In this document: one piece after another, positions 45,531-56,952 of the stretch
Numbering within the stretch: the first letter of the stretch is position 1
Layout: every line of letters starts with the position of its first letter
Source: Erodium maritimum
Taxonomy: Eukaryota; Streptophyta; Magnoliopsida; Geraniales; Geraniaceae
DNA: 64,000 nt
Direction of reading: 5' to 3'
Assembly (NCBI GenBank): GCA_963921825.1
Contig: OY997590.1
Location: 50,485,039-50,549,038 of the forward strand
Program-made: the position numbers and the translations under genes
The notes under the pieces: generated by a model
Databases searched by the model: none
What the model saw: the letters and a program-made list of their open reading frames with translations, nothing else
Told to the model about the DNA's origin: nothing

Positions 45531-46913
45531 GAGTCTATATGATTGCTATGCAGTAAACAACCAAGTTTGACCTGAAAGCCCAACGTTGCACCGTGACTGG
45601 GCTTCCATAACGGCCAGGATTGGCTTGGGGAATGACTGCATGAGTGACATGATAAGCGGCTAAGGGATGTATCCATCATACTGCGGTATGGGAAAGATAT
45701 CTAGTTCACGGCCGCTTGATCGAGAGTGACTGACGGGAAAAGCATGGCCATGCGCATGATATGGGATATCATAAGGGTCAGTCATCTCACATATCAAGGA
45801 ACAGTGATTGAGGATAAGAAGGATGACGGCTCTATGCCTTATCTCAATCAGGATATCAGTGATAAGGGATAATGACAAGGACGGCTGAAAGGTCAGAATC
45901 GACAGGGGGCAATTCGTTATGCAGGGTCGGGCGATACTAAGTCTCGTCAGTCGCCACATTAGTAAGATCAAGTAAAATGGGATTTTACGTTGATCTTACC
46001 GACATGCATAGACCTAAGGGTCACACCATAAGTTTGTAACTCGATAAGAACGCAAGTGGATTGGCTTGGAGGGAGTCGTGTCGGGTATTGCCATAGTGAA
46101 CGGGCTAGCATCGTGGGCTCGGTATGGGATCTCTTGGAGAGGCCCATGACCGGCCCACATGGGCTAGGCCCAACAAGAACCAAAGGTCAAAGGTTGACTA
46201 AGTGGTCTTGTTAAACCAAGTGGGTTGGACCCACTTTCCACTAATTAATAAACTAGCTTAGTTTATTAAGTCTACCATGCAAAGTAGCATGGACACTTGG
46301 CAACTTGATGTAGATTAAGTGAGATGACCACTTCCACTTAAGTCTACATGCAAGGGGTGTTGGCAAGACACAACATGCAAATAAGAGAAGAAAATTTCAG
46401 CACAAAGAGTAGTTCTCTCTCATCTTTGCAAACTCCTCCAAGAAGCTCCAAGTTCCATTGTTGCATGTTCTTGAGTTTACAAACTCAAGAACTACGTTGG
46501 CTTTGATTCCGTTAAGGATACGTAGGCGTCCAAGGGGCTCAAGCCATTCAAAGTTTGGTGTTATTGAACCAATTTCGGACAAGTAGAGGGTGCTGATTTT
46601 CAGCACAGTTTTGTCCGACCAGTCACTTTCAAGAGCTCGATCGGAGGTTTATCCGATGTCCGATGAAGCTGAATTTTGGAGTTAACGTTCTCCACATATG
46701 GGTCTTCAATCTGACCAAAGGGATTTGAGTTTCAACGGTTCGTTTTGGTGATACACGAGCTGCAAGATGAGCCATCTGCAAAGGTGATGTACACAAACCT
46801 TTGCTGAATTTTCAGACTTGTTTTTCATATTTGGTAGATTCATCTCGATTGATTCGTGGTTAATCTTCCGCTGCATTTTGTGTTTAACATGTCCACGACA
46901 TCGAGACCCAACA
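45531..46913 (+). repeat. CopA-8 5' LTR, truncated
   Basis: Starts at GAGTCTATATGATTGC, equivalent to 52614 in the 3' LTR, and ends GAGACCCAACA. A variant site is GATAAGCGGC here against GATAGGCAGC in the 3' copy. Confidence 0.93.
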
Positions 46914-46914
46914 G

Positions 46915-46926
46915 TGGTATCAGAGC
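46915..46926 (+). other. Primer-binding site of CopA-8
   Basis: TGGTATCAGAGC, one base after the LTR end; followed by TTGACTACC. Confidence 0.9.
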
Positions 46927-48560
46927 TTGACTACCAACGGGAAAAACAAGAGCTGAAATTTTCAGTTTTGGTGCTGGAAATTTTGGAGTGCTTGCTGGTT
47001 TTTATTTAAAGTGCTTAAAAAATGCATGTTAGCTTCTTAATTTCATGTTTTTGCATATATGGGTGTATGCTTGATTGATAACATGATTTAATTTCTTGCA
47101 TGTGGATTTTATGTATGAAATTGGTGATTTTCAAAATAAAATCAAATCTGAGTTTTTCGAACAATGTTTAATTTTGGGGTCACGAGACCGGGACTCTAGG
47201 GGAGCCGATCACGTGATCGGATGGGACTCCGTTGGACGGAGCTAGGCCGAGTCGTGACTATTGGATAGTCAGAACTCCGGGGCTAAACCATTTGGGAAAT
47301 TGTGACGAGTTTGGAACCGTCATGATGAACCACAAAATTAAACGTTTAGAAAATTCATTTTTGAAACCGGTTTCGATAAACCGTGTAATAATTTTAGAAA
47401 CTTGGAAGCTAATTAAAATCAGTCATATCTCGTTGTTTGATAACACGTTGTTTGATAACACGCTGTATGATGTGATGTTTATGCATGGTGCACGTTACTA
47501 AGCCCCGGGTAGTTTTATCGCTTTTCTCGGACTGTGTGCCGATAGTGTTAGCGTGTAATTATTCTTTTAAAGGTGTGGTCGTCGTACCACTTGTTTGTAA
47601 TAATTATTATTTCCCGACCTGCGAGTCGTGTTTTTTATTGTAACCGTTATCGCCTGCTTGGAGACGAAGAAGCTCAAGAGGCGAGTGGGAGACCGCAGGA
47701 AACGACTTGGAGTAGATGGACGTCAAGAGGCGAGTGGGAGGCCCACGTCGTCAGCTTGAAGTCAAGATTGCTCAAGACCGGGTTGGGAATAGTTTAAGGG
47801 GCTATAACGTGCACGTATTTATGCTTGATGCTTGGTTTAAATTATGCATGATTGTATGGTTAGAATGCATGCTTAGATTTAAACTTTCAAGCAAATCACC
47901 TCACATGCAAAGATAAAATTGGCTTTAGATCGATGGTTAGGAGCCCTTGAATCGTCTTTGCATTAGATGTAGTAGACGGGTTCGAAGGAAAAATTACATT
48001 GGATGTAATTGGAGAAGTCATTACATTTGGAATGTAGTTGACGTTCTCATCGCATCGATGATGTGCCAAAAGTTCAAACACGACAAGACAAGTAAAAACG
48101 GGTCATGTCAGATACCTCCCAATTTATCGACAACTTCCTACTTCATCGACCTATGGGTGTCGTGCGCCTTAGCGGAGCATCCATGGGAAGGCGTTGTAGC
48201 AAGTTTGGTCAGCATATGTGGGTGTCGTGCGCCTTAGCGGAGCACCTGCATAGTGACAGGCCATAGTTGAAAATTGGTGGACCCGACTACGATTCTCAGC
48301 TAGGGCTGAGCTAGGGTATCAGATAGGGTAAGCCGTGTACTTGAAGTACATACCCTAGCCAAGAGTCACATTGGATGTGATCGGATGGAGTCCGGCCTAC
48401 ATAGCTCGGTTGAGTGGTGAGCCTTAGTTCAGCTCAATCGAGTGAATCAAGGTTCTTGGTTCAAGATTCTATAGGTTTAGAATCGCCTGTCGGTGTTTGA
48501 ACTCGATCTTCATAATTTATTCAGTTTATTGGATAAATTCACTTTGTCGTGTGGATCAAA
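46927..48560 (+). other. CopA-8 untranslated leader
   Basis: 1.63 kb without a credible frame. A direct repeat GGGTGTCGTGCGCCTTAGCG occurs at about 48153 and 48219. The GC-rich block about 47600-47720 holds AGGCGAGTGGGAG twice. It aligns with the CopA-1 leader despite considerable divergence, so the leader is an old feature of the family. Confidence 0.8.
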
Positions 48561-49195
48561 ATGGCTAACACATCAGCGAACGACGATAGTTTTTCATTGA
48601 AAACCATACTTGACCGGGTCAAGCTTGATGGGACAAACTATCTGGACTGGTACAGAGTTTCGAGGATGGTCCTCAAATTCTAAACGCAAAGGACATATCC
48701 TTGATAAGGCTATCCCTTATGTCCAGAAAATGAAGGGGCATCTCGAACATCTTAATTGACTGGGTCTTAAGATAGTGTCGGAAATAGCAACAGACATGGG
48801 TCTGCGCTCGCTTCCTCGTGTATATGATGAGTTCATCGTGAATTATCATATGCACGATATGGACAAGACCAAGTTAGAGTTACATGGCACGTTTGTAACT
48901 GCTGAGAAGAATATCAGGGATCTAGGATCCAAGGATATTCTGATGGTCAGAAAGGGATCCAGTTTCGGGAAGGAAACTGGTAGTGGCAAGGGCAAGGCCC
49001 CTGTGCACTTGGCGAGAAAGATGAGACACACGATCGCTCCTAACCCTCCAAGGACCGGGGGTCCTAAAGGAAGGCTGAGGAGGATGAGATTGTCTGCTTC
49101 TACTGCCAGAAGCCTGATCATTGGATTCGGAATTGCGGGAAAAACCAGGATGATCTGAAGAAGGGCAGTAGGACTGCGCCATCTTTAGGTATTAA
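48561..49195 (+). pseudogene. CopA-8 gag remnant
   Basis: Starts ATGGCTAACACATCAGCG; the frame has FSLKTILDRVKLDGTNYLDW and then stops at about 48682. A second frame (48775-49158) has SLPRVYDEFIVNYHMHDMDK and ELHGTFVTAEKNIRDLGSKD, the C-terminal part of copia Gag, followed by a basic KGKAPVHLARK tail. A zinc knuckle CFYCQKPDHWIRNC (CX2CX4HX4C) lies at about 49096-49137 in yet another frame. Gag forms the particle and the knuckle binds RNA. At least three disabling breaks. The start was chosen because the same ATG context occurs in CopA-1 and CopA-6. Confidence 0.88.
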
Positions 49196-49790
49196 CCTAA
49201 TAGAGCTACATCTCGCTACTTCCAAAGATTCATGGGTATTGGATACCAAGGGTGAATCTCACATACGCACTAATGTGTAGTGGGTGGAAGGTAGGAGATG
49301 ATTGGAGAAGAACAAATTGGACCTCAGAGTGGACAACAAGTAAGGGTTGTAGCGACTGCTGGAGGATCCATGGGTCTTCATCATCCAAATAGCCTTGTTG
49401 TGTTTTGAACAATATATTGCATACCTATTAGGATCATTATATCTGTATCCGTGTTAAACACCGAAGGATATAATATGGATATTGGAAACTGGATTTTCAA
49501 TATTCTATGCAATGATATGTTTAAACAAACATGGTCGGAGAATTGTACATATTGGATATGGTGACAGTGCCTCAAACTCTATTTATAAGGTTGATACCAA
49601 AAGGTCTAAACCGATAATTTAGACCACACTCTGTTAAGGCACTGTTATTTAGGTCTCAAAATCAAGAAACGCATATCAGCACTTCACAAGTGCGGACATT
49701 GAGGTCCATTTGAATTTCATTCGAATAATAAATGCAAGGCTTGTTTGTTGAAGCAAAATGACTAAAGCGCCCTTCATCGATCGCGGTGAA
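49196..49790 (+). pseudogene. CopA-8 protease and GAG-pre-integrase remnant
   Basis: ELHLATSKDSWVLDTKGESH marks the protease site; canonical DTG reads DTK (49242-49250). Downstream, in broken frames, are YILDMV-like and HCYLGLK.KKRIS segments and NKCKACLL near 49725, the zinc domain. Degraded more than in CopA-6. Confidence 0.75.
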
Positions 49791-50516
49791 AGGGCGGGTG
49801 AATTATTGGAATGATACACTCGGATGTGTAGACCAATAAGTTCGCTTGCCAGGAGTGGTTTTTAGCTACTTTATCACATTTACTGATGGTTGCAGTAAAT
49901 ATGATTATGTCTATTCGATAAGACATAAGTCTAAAACTTTTGATAAATTCAAAGAGTTCAAGACTAAAGTAGAAAACCAGCTCGAGAAAAGTATTAAGGC
50001 TCTTCGATTGGATCGAAGGGGAGAATACTAAACTACAGAGCTTTAGATCGTCTAAAAGAGAATGGGATCCTTCGGGATGGACTCCTCCCGGGACACCGTA
50101 GTTGAGAGGTGTAGCCGAACGGAGAAATCGGACATTGTTGGACAATGGTCTGATCCATGGTCAGTTGGACTGATCTCCCTATCTCTTTCTAGGGTTATGC
50201 TTTGGAGACGGTCGTATTCATTTTGAATCGGGCTCCTACGAAGGCTGTGGAAGGGACGCCATTTGAGAAATGGCATGGGAGGAAGCCCGTTTTGTCCTTC
50301 CTAAAGATTTGGGGTTGCGAGGCTTATGTGAAGCGGTTAGTTCACATTAAGCTCGAACCAAGGTCTAAGAAATGCAGCTTCGTGGGGTATCCCAAGGAAA
50401 CAAGGGGATACTACTTCTACAAACCCAGTGAGAACATGGTGTTCGTCACTCGGATGGGGTCTTTGTGCAAAGGGAATTTGTTTTCAAAGACGTCAGTGGG
50501 AGGGATGTACATCTAG
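49791..50516 (+). pseudogene. CopA-8 integrase remnant, catalytic codons retained
   Basis: IHSDV keeps the first catalytic Asp (49823-49825), though two bases are lost just after it. 49846-50031 has FSYFITFTDGCSKYDYVYSI and KALRLDRRGEY. AERRNRTLLD keeps the Glu (50117-50119). 50202-50516 is the C-terminal region: FILNRAPTKAVEGTPFEKWH, SFLKIWGCEAYVKRL and KETRGYYFYKPSENM. Comparison with CopA-1, -6 and -9 shows that Asp and Glu are the ancestral states in this family. Confidence 0.88.
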
Positions 50517-51710
50517 AAGGAGTTCAAGATGGTACAGGTGCCTCTGAACCACATGACAACCCAGTAGAAGAGCCTGAAGTGGTCGTAGAGCATGAACCAA
50601 TTTCTGTAACAATTCCTGAAGGTCCAAGGCAAACTGGAAGGATTAGTCACCCATCTTCGAGATACGGTTGTTTTGTGTCTGGAGGTGACAGTGAGCTGAT
50701 GGTGGATCATGAGGATCCAGCCACCTTTCCAGGAAGCCGTGGATGGGCCCAAATCCGAGTTATGGCTGGGAGCCATGAGGGAGGAAATGCAATCCATGTC
50801 GGATAACCAAGTCTGGGAACTGGTTGATCACATCGATGGTGTGGGCCATCGGATGGAAATGGATCTTCAAGGTGAAGATGGACATGGATGGCAAGCCTCT
50901 AACCTACAAAGCCCGACTGGTTGCAAAAGGTTATAGGCAGATCCAAGGATTGACTATAAGGAAACCTTCTCACCAGTGGCCGTGGTCAAATCTATCTAGA
51001 TTCTTCTTGACATAGTCTCGTATCTTTATTACGAGATATGGCAAGTGGATGTCAACACCGCTTTTAAACGAGAATTTCACTGAGGACGTTTTATGTCTCA
51101 GCCCGAAGGTTTTGACGATCCGAAGAATAAGGGATAGATTTATAAGTTGTTATAATCCATTTGTGGATTGAAACAAGCTTCTCGGAGTTGGAATCTTAGT
51201 TTTGATGAAGCTGTAATTGGATTCGGCTTTGTCAAGAACGAAGATGACCCTTACGTTTATAAGAAGGCTAGTGGGAGTAAGATTGCCTTTCTGGTGCTGT
51301 ATGTCGATGACGTACTATTTATCGGAATCGACGTCCCTATTTTAAACGAGACCAAAAGCTTGGAGGGGGCGTGTTTCGCGATGGACTTAGGCGAGTCTGC
51401 TTATATCTTAGGGATTAAGATATAGAGAGATCGCACCAAGAGGGTCTTGGGATTAAGTCAGAGCACCTAAGTGAACAATGCATTGAGTAGGTTCTCAATG
51501 CTCGATTCAAAGAAAGGATTCTTATCCACTTGTCATGGCATGAATTTCAGCAAGACTCAGTGTCCTAAAACACCTGATGAGTTGAAAATGATGATGCGAA
51601 TCCCATGCGCCTGGGAGGGGCAGGATCGATCACATATGCATGACATATACGAGACTGGATGTCTTGTATGCCTTGTGTTGTACCAGCAGACATCAGTCTG
51701 ACCCTTGGGG
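50517..51710 (+). pseudogene. CopA-8 reverse transcriptase remnant with YVDD
   Basis: Preceded by a variable linker (EEPEVVVEHEPISVTIPEGP). RT segments are split over frames: SELWLGAMREEMQSMSDNQV (50709 on), KWIFKVKMDMDGKPLTYKAR and LVAKGYRQIQG (50824 on), then KQASRSWNLSFDEAVIGFGF, SGSKIAFLVLYVDDVLFIG (YVDD 51300-51311) and FAMDLGESAYILGIKI to 51425, and SRFSMLDSKKGF to 51701. The catalytic box is intact, but frameshifts near 50950, 51060 and 51430 inactivate the gene. Confidence 0.92.
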
Positions 51711-51759
51711 AAAGATGATTCTGAACTAGTCGTTAGAGGACGCTAGTTTCCAAACAGAT

Positions 51760-52198
51760 TAAGATGACTTTAGTAGTCAGTCAGGACATCTGTTTACACT
51801 GATTGACGGTGCGGTCAGCTGGTAGAGCATGAAGCAAGATACCGTCGTTGAGTCCACGACAGAGGCCGAGTACATAGCGGCTGCAGGGGCAGCCAAGGAG
51901 GCTATATGGATTTGGAAATTCACGGCAGGGTTAGGCGTAATTAAAAACCCGCCTAAGCCCGGTGAACCGATTTTGCGACAACACTAGGGCCAATGCTCAA
52001 GCTAAAGAGCCCAGATCGCATAACAAATCCAAACATGTACTGCGGGGATATCACCTAATCAGAGAGATTCTGAACAGAGGTGATGTGAAGATCACGTATA
52101 TTGCAACGGATGATATCATAGCCGACCCTTTGGCCAAAGCGCTCTCGTTACCCAAGCACGAGAGACTAATAAGGCAATGGGATTATATTGGAATTTAG
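51760..52198 (+). pseudogene. CopA-8 RNase H remnant
   Basis: The second frame, 51962-52198, is complete to a natural-looking end: FCDNTRANAQAKEPRSHNKS, GYHLIREILNRGDVKITYIA, TDDIIADPLAKALSLPKHER. Upstream, TEAEYIAAAGAAKEAIW is recognisable at about 51860-51910 in another frame. The stop is 25 bp before the 3' LTR. Confidence 0.88.
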
Positions 52199-52211
52199 AT
52201 TGGAGCTAAGG

Positions 52212-52223
52212 CAAGTGGGAGAT
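52212..52223 (+). other. Polypurine tract of CopA-8
   Basis: CAAGTGGGAGAT immediately before the 3' LTR; the same tract as in CopA-1 and CopA-3. Confidence 0.88.
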
Positions 52224-53996
52224 TGTTAGCATTTATGCCCGTAGCCCAATCGTAAATGCCCAAATGGAAATATCATCGGTTGCAGTATAACAAAGCGGCT
52301 TTTGATATTAGTTAAGTGTTGAAGTAATATGTCGTATGTGTATCCGATCTATGCCCACTATGCGAATAGAACCATAGATTAGGATGGATCACACTCGACG
52401 GGGTCCCTAGTCAATAGTCTTCGCTAGAAGCGACTAGTATGAAAGATGACTCTTGATGGCTTACGTTCTATTGGCCATAGGAAAGGTTTCCGGAGTCTGA
52501 TCATAAACATCATGTGTGGGACATGATGTTGGACGACCCGACCTGAATATGTTCCATAGATTGAGTCATGAACATGTTCAGAGTCGTTGCATGTCAGGTA
52601 TCCTTAGACCGAGGAGTCTATATGATTGCTATGCAGTAAACAACCAAGTTTGACCTGAAAGCCCAACGTTGCACCGTGACTGGGCTTCCATAACGGCCAG
52701 GATTGGCTTGGGGAATGACTGCATGAGTGACATGATAGGCAGCTAAGGGATGTATCCATCATACTGCGGTATGGGAAAGATATCTAGTTCACGGCCGCTT
52801 GATCGAGAGTGACTAACGGGAAAAGCATGGCCATGCGCATGATATGGGATATCATAAGGGTCAGTCATCTCACATATCAAGGAACAGTGATTGAGGATAA
52901 GAAGGATGACGGCTCTATGCCTTATCTCAATCAGGATATCAGTGATAAGGGATAATGACAAGGACGGCTGAAAGGTCAGAATCGACAGGGGGCGATTCGT
53001 TATGCAGGGTCGAGCGATACTGAGTCTCGTCAGTCGCCACATTAGTAAGATCAAGTAAAATGTGATTTTACGTTGATCTTACCGACATGCATAGACCTAA
53101 GGGTCACACCATAAGTTTGTAACTCGATAAGAACGCAAGTGGATTGGCTTGGAGGGAGTCGTGTCGGGTATTTCCATAATGGACGGGCTAGCATCGTGGG
53201 CTCGGTATGGGCTCTCTTGGAGAGGCCCATGACCGGCCCACATGGGCTAGGCCCAACAAGAACCAAAGGTCAAAGGTTGACTAAGTGGTCTTGTTAAACC
53301 AAGTGGGTTGGACCCACTTTCCACTAATTAATAAACTAGCTTAGTTTATTAAGTCTACCATGCAAAGTAGCATGGACACTTGGCAACTTGATGTAGATTA
53401 AGTGAGATGACCACTTCCACTTAAGTCTACATGCAAGAGGTGTTGGCAAGACACATCATGCAAATAAGAGAAGAAAATTTCAGCACAAAGAGTAGTTCTC
53501 TCTCATCTTTGCAAACTCCTCCAAGAAGCTCCAAGTTCCATTGTTGCATGTTCTTTAGTTTACAAACTCAAGAACTACGTTGGCTTTGATTCCGTTAAGG
53601 ATACGTAGGCGTCCAAGGGGCTCAAGCCATTCAAAGTTTGGTGTTATTGAACCAATTTCGGACAAGTAGAGGGTGCTGATTTTCAGCACAGTTTTGTCCG
53701 ACCAGTCACTTTCAAGAGCTCGATCGGAGGTACATCCGATGTCCGATGAAGCTGAATTTTGGAGTGAACGTTCTCCACATATGAGTCTTCAATCTGACCA
53801 AAGGGATTTGAGTTGCAACGGTTCGTTTTGGAGATACACGAGCTGAAAGATGAGCCATCTGCAAAGGTGATGTACACAAACCTTTGCTGAATTTTCAGAC
53901 TTGTTTTTCATATTTGGTAGATTCATCTCGATTGATTCGTGGTTAATCTTCCGCTGCATTTTGTGTTTAACATGTCCACGACATCGAGACCCAACA
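52224..53996 (+). repeat. CopA-8 3' LTR
   Basis: 1773 bp, TGTTAGCATTTATGCCCG to GAGACCCAACA. Its 53150-53900 half is specific to this subtype (AATAAACTAGCTTAGTTTAT inverted repeat near 53330, no TAATTAATCAAG palindrome). Confidence 0.93.
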
Positions 53997-54716
53997 CTTT
54001 TATCTCCGAAATCCTGATTGAGATAAGGCATAGAGCCGTCATCCTTATTATTCTCAATCACTATTCCTTGATATGTGAGATGACTGAATATATGATACCC
54101 AGTATCATGTGCATGGCCATGCTATTCTTTCAGTCACTCTCGATCAAGCGGCCGAGAAACGATATCTTTCTCATACCTTAGTATGAGGGATAAATCCCTT
54201 AGCCGTCTTTCATGTCACTCATGTAGCCCGTCCCTAAGCCAATCCTAACCGTTATGGAAGCCCTGTTACGGACGACGTTAGGCTTAGGTCAAACTCAGTT
54301 GTTCAATACATAGTGATCACAAAGACTCCTTGGTCTAAGGATACATGACAAACTACGACAATGAATATGTTCATGACTTGATCTATTTCACATATTCATG
54401 TCGGGTCGTCCAATATCATGTCCCACATGATATCTATGATCAGACTCCGGAATCCCATTCCAATGACTAACATAACGTAAGCCATAAAGAGCCATCTTTC
54501 ATACTAGTCGCTTCTAGTGAAGCTTTGTTGACTAGGGACCCATCGAGTGTGATCTATCTCGATCTATGGTTCTATTCGCATGGTGGGCATAGATCAGAGC
54601 ACACATCGATATATTACTCCAACACATAACTAATATAAAGCCGCTTTAATTTTATTGCTAACGATGATATATACATTTGGACATTTAGGATTGAACTACG
54701 GGCACTAAGACTAACA
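53997..54716 (-). repeat. CopA-6 5' LTR, second part
   Basis: Resumes CTTTTATCTCCGAAATCC and ends AAGACTAACA, then the CATGT target duplication. Confidence 0.9.
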
Positions 54717-55431
54717 CATGTAAGTGAATAGGACTTTAAGGATCGAGACAAGGCTTGGAGTCTTGGGATTGATCACGTCGGATAATGTTGGACATTTCCG
54801 ATATGGAAGGCTTGGAGAGATGAGTGTGTCACGGGACCTCGTTGGGAATGGCCACGGGAAATGTTCCAAGAGGCCCATGCAACCAAGGCCCATAGAACTA
54901 ACTAATCATGGTCTTGATTAATTATTACTAAGTGAGCAAGACAAGGATTAAGGTGTTGGTGATTCACCACCTAACCTCATCATGTCTGGCCTGACTCAAC
55001 ACCATACTTGTCCTACTTCACACCTTATTTGTCCTTTATTGTTAGTTGATTATGTTGATGAAATACTTGCATTAAGTCATATTATTCAACGTAACAAAAC
55101 AAGACAATAAATGAATGCAACTTCACTTTTTCTCTCTCTCTAGAAGACACAGCCAAGAGGAGATTTCTCTCCATATTTTGTGTTCTTGAGTTCTAAGTAC
55201 AAGAACTATGTGGCTTTGATTTCCGAGGTGGATACGTAGGTGTCTTGGAGACTCAAGCCGATGATCTTTCCTTGGTGTTTTCTTCTCTTATCATGTTCTT
55301 GAACGATTGTTAGAATGATGATTTCATTTTGTTTTTGTGAATATAATCGTGGTAGTTTTTCCTTATATGGTCTCGGGTTTTATTTGCTTATGCTGGGAGT
55401 ATGAGTTCACACCTTTCAACGAGACCCAACA
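54717..55431 (+). repeat. CopA-5 5' LTR, second part
   Basis: Resumes CATGTAAGTGAATAGGAC and ends GAGACCCAACA. It lines up end-to-end with 25899-26870 once CopA-6 is removed. Confidence 0.9.
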
Positions 55432-55432
55432 G

Positions 55433-55445
55433 TGGTATCAGAGCC
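55433..55445 (+). other. Primer-binding site of CopA-5
   Basis: TGGTATCAGAGCC, an exact initiator tRNA-Met complement one base after the LTR. It fixes the plus orientation of the CopA family sense strand. Confidence 0.93.
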
Positions 55446-56250
55446 GTGCTACCTTCGAGATTCACAAGACGGTGTTGAGAAATTTCGGTTTTGCTTGCTA
55501 GTTTTGGTTTTTCCATGTTAATTTGCTAAGTTGTGTTTTAAGTTGGGTAAACTACAAATACCTACCCCAAACTTGTAACGTTTAACTAATACATACCCTA
55601 AAGTTTATTTTAACTAATACCTACACATATGTTTAGTTATATAACAAATAGCCCAAGTCGTCAGCTAAAATGAAGAAAATGCCCTTTGTGATTTTTTAGA
55701 TATTTATTTAAAAATAAAACAGAAGTGATTTTTTTAAATAAAACTGAAGTGATTTAATAAGTAAATATGTATATATAACAAAAGTGATTTTTAAAATATT
55801 TTTTAAAATAAATATTAAAGTGTAGTTGAGGGTATTTTCGTCATTTTGCCTAACGGTTTGGGCTATTTTTTATATAACTAAACATCTGAGTAGGTATCCG
55901 TTTTTTAAAAAAAAACTTTAGGGTAAGTATCAGTTAAACGCTACAAGTTTGGAGTATGTATTTGTAATTTACCCTTTTAAATTCTTGTTTATGGATTTAA
56001 TGAATGAAAAATGAATTTTTGAACATTATTTCAAATCTGGAAATTTTGAAAAAAACTGATTTTTCGGGTCTCGAGAGCAGGACTCTCGGGAACCGAAACC
56101 GGGACCGAACAGGGCTCCGTTGGACAGAGCTAGGCCGAGCATGACCATTGGGTGGTCGATATGCCGGGACAAACCGTTTTTTAGTCATGACGAGTTTGGA
56201 ACCGTCTTGATGAACTCGAAAATCAACTGTCGAAAGTTCCATTTTTGTCA
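55446..56250 (+). other. CopA-5 leader, interrupted
   Basis: Matches the reverse complement of the CopA-1 leader (about 8900-9262). It is split by MULE-2 and cut at 56250 by CopA-9. No gag or pol of CopA-5 is in the window. Confidence 0.8.
55545..55974. mobile_element. MULE-2: 430-bp miniature Mutator-like element
   Basis: Inverted repeats of about 115 bp start GGGTAAACTACAAATACC on the left and GGGTAAATTACAAATACA on the right (reverse complement). The 9-bp flanks are TTTTAAGTT (55536-55544) and TTTTAAATT (55975-55983), one mismatch. The CopA-1 leader shows the empty site (reverse complement GTTTTAAATTCTTG, about 9150-9165). The interior is AT-rich with a duplicated ACAGAAGTGATTTTTT / ACTGAAGTGATTTAAT segment and no transposase. 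Confidence 0.88.
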
Positions 56251-56942
56251 TGTTGGGTCTCGAGGTAGGGTTGGAGATGAACCAACTCGCAGCGGAAAAT
56301 CAATGAAAACCAAGAGACGATTAAAACCATGAAACAACTAACAAACAATGGATTCACAAGAGAAAAATTCAGCACTATTTCTTACCAAAACAAGAACACC
56401 GGTTAACAATGATTGGCTTGAGTCTCCATAACGCCTACGTATCCACATGGGAATCAAAGCCACGCATTTCTTCTCTTTGAGGACTCAAGAACGCAAAAAT
56501 GGAGGTGGGAGCTTGCCAAAAACGAAATTGTAGGGAGAGAAGTTGTGTTTCCTATTCTTGTCTTGTGTTTTTTATGTTGGAAAACGATGACTTAAACATA
56601 ACAAACTCCATACTTGTCCAACTAAAGGCATGGGACAAGCATGGTGACAAGTAAGGTGTAAATAGGAAAATGTCCAACACCTTAAGGTGTAAATAAGATG
56701 GGGTGAGGTGGTGAATCACCAACACCTTAATCCTTGTCATGTTTACTTAGTACTAATTAATCAAGACTTGATTAATTAGTTCCATGGGCCTTGGTTGCAT
56801 GGGCCTTTCATGGGGCTTTTGGAACATGGCCCGTGGCCATTTCCAACGAGGTCCCGTAATTCGCTCATCACCACCAAGCTTTCCATACCGAAAATGTCCA
56901 ACATTATCCGACGCGATCAATCCCAAGACTCCAAGCCTTGTG
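56251..56942 (-). repeat. CopA-9 3' LTR fragment
   Basis: TGTTGGGTCTC to ACTCCAAGCCTTGT; includes the 29-bp palindrome at about 56754. There is a local disruption near 56668-56700 (GGTGTAAATA duplicated) relative to CopA-6. Confidence 0.88.
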
Positions 56943-56952
56943 TAAGGGACAC

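Larger units (their letters stand above)
45531..53996 (+). mobile_element. CopA-8: near-complete plus-strand copia element
   Basis: 5' LTR 45531-46913 (first 390 bp missing), primer-binding site, 1.6-kb leader, gag, protease, integrase, RT, RNase H, polypurine tract and 3' LTR 52224-53996. The two LTRs are the same length over the shared part (1383 bp) and differ at only a few sites by eye, so the insertion looks recent. It keeps RT YVDD and the integrase Asp and Glu codons, unlike the minus-strand copies, but its frames are still broken. Its LTR is a distinct subtype (TGTTAGCATTTATGCCCG). Confidence 0.92.
26871..54716 (-). mobile_element. CopA-6: copia element hosting GyB-2 and CopA-8
   Basis: Minus-strand element split by two later insertions. 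Parts: 3' LTR 26871-28558; RNase H, RT, integrase 28559-31243; [GyB-2 31244-42427]; protease, gag, leader 42433-44772; 5' LTR 44787-45530; [CopA-8 45531-53996]; rest of 5' LTR 53997-54716. Flanked by near-matching 5-bp duplications CTTGT (26866-26870) and CATGT (54717-54721) inside the CopA-5 LTR. It shares the protease, integrase and RT lesions of CopA-1. Confidence 0.9.
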
